DNA from: Stropharia rugosoannulata
Lineage: Eukaryota > Basidiomycota > Agaricomycetes > Agaricales > Strophariaceae
DNA: 64,000 nt
Reading direction: 5' to 3'
NCBI GenBank assembly: GCA_028532985.1
Contig: JANCIK010000001.1
Span: forward strand, 930,001-994,000
Within the stretch, counting starts at the first letter, position 1, and each line of letters opens with the position of its first letter. Both the position numbers and the translations under genes were made by a program. Below, in pieces: positions 50,001 to 60,842 of this stretch. The notes under the pieces are model-generated. The model was not told the DNA's origin, did no database searches, and worked only from the letters and a program-made list of their open reading frames with translations.

Positions 50001-50214
50001 CGAAACACAAAGACTGCGAGATGCAGTCGACCCTTTGGAAGCCATCATACATGGGGAGGAAGACGCGAGTACATCCTTGACTGGCACTCGTTACAGTCAG
50101 AGGACTGGGGTCTTCGAGAACATTCTGAAGTTCATAATCGACGAAGAGAAGCAGCCTTCGCAAAGTTTATTGGATCTTGTAGAACGCGACAGGTGTAGAG
50201 TTGACAGAGTTTGA
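47021..50214 (+). CDS. MKLN1: Muskelin homologue (GID/CTLH complex kelch protein)
   Basis: First exons 47021-47228, 47291-47310 (20 nt), 47368-47377 (10 nt) and from 47430; last exon ends at TGA 50214. Domain order is that of muskelin: an N-terminal discoidin-like domain (SITFGK-FSK-AHPCNVKDLKVFLGV, GLKNDTIPETFVLTH, HISIWHVAMTGIVDP), a LisH/CTLH region (VLKHLRQRRLLTPYQ, LEHPLITQFHESLVLQGNW), then kelch blades (MIYIFGGWDG, SCHKMVFDTKNGTIYILG, MLYVFGGRVV, TLYIFAGQRDD). Muskelin is a subunit of CTLH/GID E3 ubiquitin ligases in animals; fungal muskelin is expected to do likewise. The C-terminus carries extra low-complexity sequence. Middle intron positions were not all resolved. Confidence 0.9.
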
Positions 50215-50490
50215 CACGCGTACTAATTCGTTCGGTAGCTTCTTACTTTACCCACCTGTTTCTTGTTGCTGTTGTATAATCTTATCCATTCACATGGTGC
50301 TTTTACACAGAAAAGGATATTAGTTATTCCCTTCGCAAGTGACTTTGGTAGGTGCACTGTGCTTGTAACATCAGACAAGTCAAGACCAAGATGAAGACAC
50401 TACATATATGCATACCTTGACAATTCCTGCATGCTACCCACACCACCTTTATTGGTAGACATGACGCGATCGTAAGATTGCCTGGCCCCG

Positions 50491-51103
50491 TTACTCGTCG
50501 AGATTGATCGCTTTTCCGAACTTCGAATATAACTGAACCTTCAGGTCTTTCATTTGACTCTCGCAGTCATCAGCCTGTGCAGCGAGGGCCGACACCTTGG
50601 CGTCGACAGCTACTTGATCCTTTTCGAGGCGAGCCAGAGCACGGGGCTGCGGCATATGGAGGAAGGCTTCTCCAACTTTGTAACTACATTCAAGGGGTTA
50701 AGTACCAACGACACAAAATAAAATAGCGCGACATCTCACAGCACTAGGTCGTCTTCATCAGCGAGTTCAAGCTCTGTGGAAAGGTCGTCGAGCGCCTCTT
50801 TTTCTTGCTATCGGATGCGTGTCAGACAAAAGTTAGTACTGGAGTAAATGTATTACTTTGAGAATTGTCAGCTTCTCTTCGATAAGTCGGATCCTGTTGT
50901 TCAGTTTGGAGAACGTGTTAATACGCTTTTGATCCTCTAAGGCGTATGCATGGGTCAGACCTTCAGCGCAGCCCAGTGCCTGGCAAAAATAGACGCACCC
51001 CATGTAACCTCCGTGTTATCATCTTCTTCTTCATGATCTAGCTGGCAAAATAGAAAGTAAGAGATGTTGCGTTAACGGGAGGATTGGTGCCATACCATGT
51101 GCA
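50491..51103 (-). CDS. GIM3: Prefoldin subunit 4
   Basis: Five exons: complement 51095-51103 (9 nt, MHM), 50999-51041, 50857-50936, 50740-50807, 50491-50683; 130 residues, the usual size. A beta-type prefoldin subunit of the cytosolic co-chaperone that passes nascent actin and tubulin to CCT. Marks: NTEVTWEDQKRINTFSKL, NNRIRLIEEKLTIL (N-terminal coiled coil), DLVLYKVGEAFLHMP, and a C-terminal helix with CESQMKDLKVQLYSKFG and AINLDE end. Convergent with muskelin. Confidence 0.93.
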
Positions 51104-51396
51104 TGGTGGATGCGCGATGGAAAGGGGACGCCAGTGACTGTCTTGATTAGATTCAACGCTCCGAAATGATGGCAGCGATGCCGTGTATACTTGCCGGTGT
51201 TTTGTCCAAGTTTTGTCTTTAGAACAGAACAATCAAGTAACGAGTTGCAATCGAGTGGGAATCTCTTCTCAAAAGGTATTTATGTACACAATACAGCTAG
51301 CAGAACTGGTATAAAAACTAGGACCGGGTGATAGATTTATTCAAAAAATGACCAAGTTCAAGGTACTGATGGCCTGACTTGGGCCTGACATCAGAG

Positions 51397-52582
51397 TTAC
51401 GGCCAGGAAGGCAAGTTGGTGATACCAAACCAGACAGGGAGCTTGCGCCACATTTCGTCCCTTGCAGCGTCCACGGCCGCAGTGAATTCAAGTCGACAGG
51501 GCTCGCACGCGCGGTGAAGTGAATTCAACCGCCCACCAGCCGACTCACTCCGCGTTTGCATGAGGTCTGCGTCCATGATGGCAAAGAGTGGATCTGAGCT
51601 GCGATGAAATACGACTCCATTTACATCGCGGAGTATTTCAAAGGTCGTGGCTTCAAATGTCGCCTGGCAGATGCGTTTACGGAAGGGGTCGGGGTCGCTT
51701 CTGTGTACGCATGTACTACATACATCGCGCCCCTCGAGTTCGTTCACGACAAAAGTAGACAAGAATCGCGAAGCGTGTTCTCTGCCTCTCAGGGTATTCA
51801 TAAGGTCTTCATCCGATAGGAGATGTAATTGTTGTCTATCGGAACCACTAGTGGAGAGGTATCCTGTTGCAATCTCACTCGCTGAACAGCGCGATAAATC
51901 GTAGAATGCTGCAGGGAGAAGTTCAAGGGTCGACGTTGCACGTGCCAGGTTTATAACAAGTCTGCAGCAATATGTCTCAAGGATTCCGGCAGAAGTGTAG
52001 GCAAGCTTACATTGGATGAGGGTATATTGACCGCGGCTTATAGACCCCCGAAGAATCTGTCGCGTCAGCTTCTCTAAATTCCCAAGCAGACAGAGTCCTG
52101 GGCCAAATTGCCGTCATACCACGCAGAATGTCCTTGCGGATATGTTCAACCGCGTATTTCGTCGTCAGTTTGAGAAGTGACGCCACGATTTCGAAGTCTT
52201 CAGCATCATGTTTTATGCCAGAGCTAGTCAGTAGTGAGCGATGAAAAAAGTGAGAAGTTTTTAGTAGCTCGGCTTACACTCCGTCGTATAGAGCCACCAA
52301 AAAACGACATACGTCTTTCGGACTATCATCAAGTTCTAACACGGGATTGCCTTCTATCAAGCGTGCTTGTCGCTCTTCGGTCTCCAGAGCCTTGATAGCG
52401 TCAGACAGAGGCACAGAATGTCGACATATCAAGCCCTTGTGTACATTGAAGTAAAAGGGCCCAGACACTAGAGCAATGTTGCCGTCACTCAGCCACAGAT
52501 CCGGGTGTCTAGATGGTAGAGGGGGCAAGAAATCGAACTTGATAGGGCTTTCAGCATGACGATTGGTGCTGAAATCGTCCAT
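51397..52582 (-). CDS. BTB/POZ domain protein
   Basis: Three exons: complement 52278-52582, 52011-52223, 51397-51961; 360 residues. Residues about 20-110 form a fungal-type BTB domain (HPDLWLSDGNIALVSG, FNVHKGLICRHSVPL, LELDDSPKDVCRFLVALYDG). A helical region follows (FEIVASLLKLTTKYAVEHIR). The C-terminus has paired Cys residues (CSTCVH, HRACEPC). Such fungal BTB proteins often act as self-associating or Cul3-adaptor proteins, but function here is not known. The window-wide pattern suggests a lone gene upstream of PFD4. Confidence 0.85.
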
Positions 52583-53045
52583 TTATCATAAGAGTAAGGA
52601 GATGGTGAAGGTTAAAGCATCCAGAAGTCTCAGAATTTCCAGGAGGTACTAGTATTTTGACAGAGGCTGACCACAAGATCGTCGGAAGATGAACATAAGT
52701 GGTTCATTATTTGTCGACCGTCAGTCGGAAAGCCTATGTTACTGTACGCTTCAAGAGAGCCTGCAATGGGCATGAAGCCGTTTAATAACGACTCTAGAAA
52801 GAAAGACCAGAGAATCGAAGTTCCTGTAGCAACTCGGAATCATAGATACTCTTTAAAAGGAGCTCGTACATAACACAGTTCACAGCCGCCAGAGGTGCAG
52901 TGTTGATAGAGTGGTTGATAGTTGTGCCTGATGTTGATGGAGTACTACTTGTACACCTTTGTGCGTGAGAAACAGACGCGTCGCCATTTTTCGCTTTCAA
53001 CACTCCACCAGCACATCACCTTTATCCCCTAAATAACCCCCCAAA
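52583..53045. other. Divergent intergenic region
   Basis: About 460 bp between the BTB gene and the RGG protein gene. No clear TATA or other element seen. Confidence 0.4.
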
Positions 53046-55037
53046 ATGTCTGATACCCCAATAGTCCCCCGTGTAGTTCCTGGTGCACCCCCACCATCGA
53101 TTCCTGCACCTAAAAAGCATAAGAGGAGCAGAAAGCCAAAGAAAAAGGCCGAGGATGAAGCAGCCCCTGTAGAGGGCGACGCTGCTTCTGCCCAAGGCAC
53201 CCCCGAAGCGCCTGAGGCTAGGGAAGCTACACCCGTGCCTGAAATTATTGAACAAATCGAAATACCAGAGATATCTACCGCTGAGGATGATGTCTTGCTA
53301 AAGCCCAGTCCTATTATAAAATTGGTTACTAAACGCTATCAGGTTAACTCGAGAAAAATCGTAGGTGTGCAAGTTCATCGCCTCATCACACCTTTTAATA
53401 TTCTATTCGACCTAGTACCGTATTACCCCCTACCTCACCATGGACCCCGCGAAACTGGATGACGACCAAAAGCGCTCAGTCAAAAACTTGCCCACGTTGG
53501 AAGCCGTGCAAAAAGAGCTTGGAGAAGTCAAGACTGCTATTGAGGCACGTCATTCTTAGCTGTACAGTCTACCAGCTTTTAAATCCTGTATAGGTTCATG
53601 AAGCAGAACTGGCACAGGAATTAGCCAACAAACGTCAGGAACTCGCTAAAGCTGAAAAAACCCGAATTTACGGTGCCGTTTCGGCCGCGCAGGTATGTGC
53701 AGGTCTTCTTGAATAAACATATTCTGATATCTCATGCATCATAGGCCATTCTAGAAACGAAGACAATTGGTATCCTCAATCTCTTGCGCCTTCGTTCGCT
53801 TCTGGACGTTGGGGCTCGCGATATTTCCGACATCGCGTCTGCTTCTGAACGTGATGCACTATCTTCAGTCACTGACGTTCTATTAGGAGAAGATAGCGAA
53901 GGCAAGGAGAAGGCAGTCAATGCATTATTCTCTGGGTTCGAAGTTCATGGCGTCCCAGGTGCGAGTTTCGGTCGCTATTGTGAATGTACATATTTAATTC
54001 TTCATCTGAAACTAGCTTCTCGACTACTGGAAATTGTACATCTTGCCTTTAACCCACCGTCCTCGGTTCCTCAGGACGAAAGCGAAGGTCAGCAGCTGAA
54101 CGGTGACGATGCTGAGGCTACGGCGGAAACTCCTGTAGTCGGGATCTCCTCGACAGGATTAACTGGAAGTTTAAGTTTCATTCAAGCCAGTGAAATCGAG
54201 ACAACTTCTTTCGAGGAAGGTGCGGAGTGGGTAGAGAAATCCGACGCGGCAGAACATGAAGAGCCAGTTGTTAACGAAGAACCTCCACAAGTAGACGAAC
54301 CATCCGCCGTTACAGAGGTGTGTACCATCGTTATACCTTCTGCTTTCCTTTCGCTAAGTTCTTTAGGCGCCCAATTCGACCATCGACTGGGCAGCAGATG
54401 ACGAAGGAGGGCTTCCTTCCATTGATAACCTCCATGCTGAGTTTGGAACCTCCGGGTCAGCAACTCCTGCTGAACATGTCCCAGAACAGGCACAGCAGCC
54501 TGTTGGGGCTGAAGATAACAGCCGCGTTGAACAGCCTGCCCCGGGATCTGCTCCAGCTGAAGACGACGATGGCTTCACCCAAGCGCGTGGCGGGCGTGGG
54601 CGTGGTGGTCGAGGACACCGTGGAGGCGGTGAACGTGGTCGCGGCGGATTCCGTAACGGTGACCGTGGGGGATTCCGTGGTGGAAGAGGAGGTGAGCGTG
54701 GAGGGTTCCGTGGAGAGCGTGGTGCCTTCCGTGGCGGTGAACGAGGCGGGTTCAGAGGCGGAATGCGGGGCAATGGAGAGCGTGGTGGTGAGTATTTGGC
54801 CACATACTGACAATGTCAAGTGAACTGACTGGCGATTAGGATATGCTGGCCGTGGCGGTGGTGAATGGCGAGGAGGCGACGGAGAGCGTAGAGGTGGTCG
54901 TGGTCGTGGTCGTGGCGATCGTGGTGGTAAGTCACCTCGGATTATTTTCTAGCTATCCTTATTCAACATTTCACTCTTTACAACAATTAGGCGCTCACGC
55001 ACATTCTTCTCCCGCCCCCGCGGCGGCGGCGGCATAA
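53046..55037 (+). CDS. RGG-box RNA-binding protein, caprin-like
   Basis: Eight exons: 53046-53342, 53416-53544, 53594-53692, 53745-53958, 54016-54317, 54367-54787, 54840-54926, 54991-55037; 531 residues. A basic N-terminus (KKHKRSRKPKKK) is followed by a caprin-like helical region (KLDDDQKRSVKNLPTLEAV, KELGEVKTAIEVHEAELAQ), an acidic Glu/Pro middle and a dense RGG/RG tail (RGGRGRGGRGHRGGG). Such proteins bind mRNA and join ribonucleoprotein granules. Intron 2 (53545-53593) begins with GC (gag/gcacgt); read-through meets a stop. The 53959-54015 intron is 57 nt and open in frame, so its retention would add 19 residues. Confidence 0.83.
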
Positions 55038-55436
55038 GTCCTCCCTCCTTGGTTTTGCTGACCCCATTGTGACTCTCATTTGGCATTGCTTTCTATCTTA
55101 CATTGCATATTTTCTCCGCTTCTATTATACATTCGTTTCTTTTTCTGTAAATGCTTAATGTCTTATTACGGACTGTTGTATTCCATTAACAAGTAGTGGT
55201 GTACATAATGTCTCCTTTGTCTCCTTTCGAAATATTCAGCGTATGCACCGAATGCCGCATTGCGAGTATGCATTTTGCATTTGATTCATTTGTTGCAACG
55301 GGAGATATTGTGGTAAATGGTATGGTCTAGTGTGCTCTGGCATAGCCCGCTGGCTGGCCGGTGGCAATTATTGTATCCCCCGAAGTTGGATTATATGTAG
55401 ATCAGTTAAATCAATCCCTGTCAACTCATCTCCATC
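55038..55436. other. Intergenic region
   Basis: 3' flank of the RGG gene and promoter of the thiamine gene. I looked for TPP riboswitch motifs (CTGAGA, ACCTGATCTGG) and saw none. Confidence 0.45.
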
Positions 55437-57590
55437 ATGACCTCTCCCGATTATTCCTTGTATCTTGTAACAGGAAGAAACTTGCTTCCTAAAGACAAAG
55501 TACGTTATATTCTCATTTCCGTGATTCATTGTATGCCCACCTGATATCCGATATCCAGGATTACCTGTCCTCTTTAGAAGAGGTAATTATGATCGGCAGT
55601 TAACTTCTGTTTACCACGCCCTGACACATCCTGCAGTCCATCCAAGGAGGAGTCACTATCGTTCAAATCAGAGAAAAAGATATCGAGACCAAGGAGGTAA
55701 GCAAATCATATATCTTGTGTTCGCGATTTGCATTCTGCCGATACTCACCGTAATGGCTTTAGTTTATCGAGGTCGCGAGAGCATCGAAGGAGATCTGCAA
55801 AAAATATAACGTTCCCCTTCTTATAAATGACCGCATCGATGTGGCCCTGGCGATAGGGGCAGATGGTGTTCACTTAGGGCAGACGGACATGTCAGTCGCC
55901 GACGCGCGCAGGCTTCTTCCTACGAGCTCCATCATTGGAGTCAGCTGTAACACAGTCGCCCATGTACAGGCCGCCATCCGCGCTGGTGTGGACTACATAG
56001 GCATCGGTGCCGTCTGGGGGACTCAGACGAAAAAGTTGACAAACCCAGTCATTGGCGTCCGCGGCGTTGGGCCGATGCTGGAGGAGCTGATTGGCACGAA
56101 CATCAAGGCAGTAGCTATCGGTGAGTAGTGCAAACTCAATTTTTCTGGATAAATAGTCTTGGAGTCGCATCCTGATAATGGATAACAGGCGGGATCAAAT
56201 CCAAGAACCTTCTCCGTACTCTTCACGGCACGATGTCGGTGTCGAATCGCTCATTGGACGGTGTTGCGGTCGTATCTGATATTGTTGCGTCTCCTGAACC
56301 CAAGCTAGCCGCTGAGACACTGAAAAACATATTCTTGCAATATGAACATTTCTACAAAAGCCATCCAACCGGTATGATCTCGTCTTCTGTGGATTCAAAA
56401 GCCATTGTCCACCGAGTCGGAGAGCTGCTTGCCCAGACAAGGGTGCGCGTTCCGCTGGTCCACCAAGTGCGTTCTTGTGGTGTTAAACTGTCAAAAATGC
56501 TTCTGATCAACTTCCTCGAGCATAGATTACGAACACCGTAGTCGCAAATCAGTCAGCCAATGTTACTCTTGCCATAGGAGCAAGTCCAATCATGGCAACT
56601 GAACCCCGCGAGATGGATGATATGACGCGCATTGCCGGTGCGCTTCTTGTCAATATAGGTACAATGCGCTCGGAAAACCAGGAAGGGATGATTTTGGCGG
56701 GTACGTGTCTGTGTTTCTGACGATGGATACTTTTTGACACTTTCTTAGGCAGCTCCGCTAATAAATACCAGAAACCGGTGATTTTTGATCCCGTCGGAAT
56801 GGGAGCAAGCGAGTTCAGGAAGGTCGGCGTACGAAGTAAAGAACAATATTTCCTTCGACATTCATATTCTTACCATGCCCTTCCTAGACTTGTTGGACAC
56901 ATGGCAGGCGAGTGTCATAAAGGGTAACGCGGGGGAACTTGCTGCTTTAGCTGGAACCACGGAGGTAGGAATGTCACTGTTTCTTAAAAGCGGGGTGTTA
57001 GTGACAAAATGTTCATTTGAAGGTCATTTCAAAGGGCGTCGACAGCGTTGGGTCAGGGTTTAAAGATCCGGAAGGTTTCGTCAGAAAACTTGCCCAACGA
57101 GAACGTAAGGATTGTTGTAGTCCCATCTTCGTGAATTTCAAGCTGACATGATGTACACAGGGTGTGTTGTGGTATTGACTGGGCCAGTAGACTACATCTC
57201 AGATGGAAATCGCGTAGCCGTACTGCGGAACGGGCCCGATGTTCTTGGCAGGATCACTGGTTCAGGATGTATGTTGGGAAGCATCATCGCTAGTTACTGC
57301 GCTACGGCAGCCCAACTGGAGGAACAAAGCTCGGAAGGTCGTCTGATCAAAGGCGACATGTTTGTCGCCGCTATTGCTGGGTAGGCATTTTGGGTTTTAA
57401 TTGATAACGCATTTGCCTTACCGACCTTTTTTGTATCTACAGCGTTCTTGTTTTGACCACCGCAGCAGAGTTGACTGTCTTGGATAGCTCGCTCAGTGGG
57501 CCAGGCACATTCCTTCCTGGTTTGATCAACACTCTTTCAACGCTTCAAGCTGAACAAGTTCAAAGCCACGCAAAAATTAGTATTGTCTAA
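55437..57590 (+). CDS. THI6: Bifunctional thiamine-phosphate synthase / hydroxyethylthiazole kinase
   Basis: Exons begin 55437-55499, 55559-55582, 55637-55696, 55763-56120, 56189-56466, 56526-56700 and from 56749; stop at 57588-57590. The N-terminal half is ThiE: YLVTGR, GGVTIVQIREK, LLINDRIDVALAIGADGVHLGQ, IGVSCNT, IGIGAVWGT and VAIGGI. The C-terminal half is ThiM-like: PLVHQITNTVVANQSAN, GASPIMATEPREM, VIFDPVGMGAS, ASVIKGNAGELA and VLTGPVDYISDG with a GRITGSGCMLGS kinase loop. It couples thiazole phosphate and hydroxymethylpyrimidine diphosphate to thiamine phosphate and salvages thiazole. Convergent with a DUF6535 gene, 59 bp apart. Confidence 0.95.
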
Positions 57591-57649
57591 GATAAACACA
57601 AGTTATGTTTCTCTATCGTAAATCATTACTTTTAACATATTTCCTCCTT

Positions 57650-60088
57650 CTATACATATTGAGTGATCTTTGTCAGTGATGTGCATGCTGATCTGTTGGA
57701 CATTGTAGGAGAATAAACCTCGTTTGCTTCGTATCCTGGCCCTTCAGACATCGAGGTTGAAGACCCTGATGATGCAATGCTGTTTTTATTGCTCTGAATC
57801 TGTTGCGGTAAAACCTTGACTATTTTATAGAGTTGATCCCATTGGATGTCACGTTTATTGTCAATAAGAAATTTGGTCAGCGGCCCCCGCGTCGTTCTGA
57901 GTGCCTCAAGTGAGTGAATGAGATTTATGAGGTGAGAAAGGCCTTCAGGGAATCGGGTTTTCCAAGCGTTCAGTTCTTTTGGTCGGAAACATGATGCAAA
58001 CGACGCGCCTACGAAAGCCAGAACGTCCATTTTCGGGGACATTGACGGACTAATCCTTGACAACATTTCTACAATTGACAAAAACTGTTCAGCAAGTGGG
58101 CCGGTCCATGTTTGCGGAAGTGGGGAGGGATTTTTGGAAAGCCTAATCGAAGCCGCCACGGTCACGGTATGCACGACTTCAACTAAGTCACATATGAGGT
58201 TGTCGCGGTGTTGTTTACAAAAGAGAGACGCAAAGTTGCGTCCTTCGGACTCCAGAATCTGGATGATGAACTTTTGAAAAATTTGCAGTATTTGTTCGCT
58301 TATTGCTAAGATATATCAGTTAGAGTAGTAATAAAACAGGTGTGATACAGGACTTACTATTAGCCGTGTCTTCTGCTAAGCTATGGATACCTGCACAGCT
58401 TCTCAATATGCTGGGCACAATGGGTTCGAGCAAGTGTGGCTTTGGTAGTGTCGCAGATTTACTATCGACGGTGATAGTATTTAGTCCAGCTTCGGTGTGT
58501 TACAAGCGATGCTGATCAGTGCATATATGCGCAAGCATCCAAACAAAGAGTTCCAGCTGACGTGCCCGCAATGTAGGAACACAGCCAACTTCCAAGGGCC
58601 GAAACAAGTGTTCCAGAAACATCATTTCGTACTCGCGTTTCTGGAAGACCTTTTTCGTAGTAGGGTTTAGCCAAGGTATTAGGACATCAGACAACCTCGT
58701 GCAGTGCCCACTAGTGCCCAACTTGCGCGAGTCATCTTTTGGTACCAGGAAGCCGTCCGTTATAATAGCCGTTGGAAGTTCTCGAAAGCAATCATAGGCA
58801 GCTTGGGCCAATTCCCCGTCGTAAACATGATCATCAAGGAAATTAGCAATTCCCATGGAAGCATCGTAGTCGAAAGGTGTCGCAGTCGATGGCATGTCTA
58901 CCTTGTCAAGTCCCGACTCCCTGGGGATCAAAATGACTTGATTGCGCCGTTTCATAAACAAGCCATCATATCTATCCCAGCTGTCCAGGTTCTTCTTGCC
59001 CATATTTTTAACAAGGCTTCGCATGAAGTGCGATGATGATCTGAATGTAGGGATCGTGAGCCCTATACATTTGAAGATGACCAGAGCGAATGGAAGAAAG
59101 ATGGGAAGTACCACGACGAGCGGGAAAACGAAGAAGGGGAGAATATACCACCGTAGGAAAGGAAGGGAGAAGGTCTGGAGAAAGGTCCATGCTTGAGGTG
59201 ATTTATAGGGACATTGTGAAATCTGTTTGCTAGGAATAGGACCGTTGACTACCAAAAGGCATTGCATAGTGGGCCAGACGATAGTCATGCAAATAAAGAG
59301 GAGCGCTATTGTGACCGCCACGATCACAGGAATCGCAATGACGATGGTAACGTTGATAAGAAAGTCGATCAGGCCGATGAAGAAGAGTACAACGGCCGTC
59401 TGAAGAATGAGGGGGAGGCAGGCGATGATTTCCGGTACTTTCCATTTCTCTAGGCCTTCAGTGCGCATATTCCTGATCGCAAGCTTCCGTTTCGCTGTTG
59501 AGCTGTCTGAGTAACGCTGATATTCCCTGATCCATTGCATAGTGATTATCCCGACCAGAACAGTGATGAGGCTGAGTGTGAGGCTGAGGAACCACACAGT
59601 ATTGACCCGTTGCGAGCTGTTGTAGGATGTTCTCTGGGAGATCGCGATGGCAGCTTCAGATAAGATGGGATTAGACGATATATTGTTGATCAGGAGGAGC
59701 GCAATGGCCTGGTTCGTAGGAATCTGTTGGATATCTTGGTATGACTGAATTACAAATGCTGTTACCACAGCAGAGAATAGTCCAGCCTGACAGTACGTTA
59801 GCAAGTCAACGAAGAGGCGAAAGCAATGTTTCCCACAAATATAAGGAGGGTCTGCACTTCCTCGTTCCACGCCTGACACTTGACCTTGTCCTCCCTGAGG
59901 ACAAGGTCTAAGCTCCGTTGCCATTTACCATGAGTTTCTGATGATCGGGAGGTATCAGCGTCTTCCAGGCTCCATAACGATGTCAACTCCTAAGCGCCCA
60001 ACTTTGTCAGCACAGCGTAGAGTTGCATTGAAGCGCTCGCTTACCAGGCAATCCTGAGCATGATTAAGAATGTCGGATACAGCCATGA
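57650..60088 (-). CDS. DUF6535 domain membrane protein, copy 2
   Basis: The core is LLIF/AGLFSAVVTAFVIQSYQ, split by an intron at the same place as copy 1, followed by WFLSLTLSLITVLVGIITM, IIACLPLILQTAVVLFF and VTIVIAIPVIVAVTIALLF transmembrane segments. The main exon runs from about 59790 to 58505; two further exons end at TAG 57650. The 5' end is uncertain: the most consistent start is ATG 60088 with a short first exon spliced to the acceptor before GAGTTGACATCG. Compared with copy 1 the family core is shared but the tail is distinct, so they are not recent duplicates. Function unknown. Confidence 0.78.
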
Positions 60089-60245
60089 TCTTGAGGTGTT
60101 GAGTAGCAGGCAGGAATGTGTTAGACCAACGGACAGAAATCCAGAAGTTCTAATGCAGGTGTATTTAACTAGTCGCACTGCGTCTCATTTGATCAATACA
60201 CGAGATTAGTTGAACAGTAAGTTCTCACTAGTGGAGACTGTACTA
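60089..60245. other. Upstream flank of DUF6535 copy 2
   Basis: Promoter-side spacer adjoining the MITE. No motif recognised. Confidence 0.3.
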
Positions 60246-60842
60246 CAGTCGAACCTGCCGTAGTCCATACATGTGATAGGCCATAACCCCTTATACCCCA
60301 TAGAAAAACCGGTCCACCGAGTTGGTTCGCAGGGAAATTGGGCCCAAATCCCATAACCCTCTGATACTCCATACCCCATACCTTTTTTGAGGAAAATTCG
60401 GGGTAAATCCCATAGGTTTCCACGGTTCTGGGCCTTAATCTAGGCATCATTCAGTACAAAAAAAATATTACGCCCTGTTTCTGTGTGCAGCATCATCATA
60501 TAGTGATTTATTTGACAATTTTAGTGATTATACACATTTCTCGAGGTAGTTTGGGCGCCATTTCGCGAGGTAATCCAGTCACGTGAGACATTTACATTTT
60601 CTTATGGGCAACGGCATCGAAGATCAGTTAATAATAATCAACCTTTATATGTGGCTCATAGCGTACGGTAGTGTCCTCAATGTATATAAGACATTATTAT
60701 GCTAAAATCTACACTTTATGTATAGTAAATGTGAAGGCAAAAATACGGTCTATTTTTAGCCCATTTTTGGTATCCCATACCCTGTAAAATCCCATACCTG
60801 GACGCGTCCACCGACAGGTATGGGCTTTGACAGGTTCGACTG
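60246..60842. mobile_element. Pogo/Tigger-type MITE with TA target site duplication
   Basis: A 597 bp element bounded by perfect inverted ends CAGTCGAACCTG (60246-60257) and CAGGTTCGACTG (60831-60842), each flanked by TA (60244-60245 and 60843-60844). CAG termini with TA duplication are typical of pogo/Tigger-like Tc1/mariner relatives. The interior has repeated CCATACC/CCCATA motifs, some in inverted orientation near 60790-60823, and no transposase ORF. It is therefore non-autonomous and needs a transposase from elsewhere. Confidence 0.85.

Noticed and set aside
55038..55436. Possible TPP riboswitch upstream of the thiamine gene
   Set aside because: Characteristic CTGAGA and ACCTGATCTGG motifs not found.
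60059..60088. DUF6535 copy 2 first exon spliced at the gtaagc donor (60044)
   Set aside because: That phase runs into a TGA at once; an earlier donor is needed, so the 5' end is marked uncertain.
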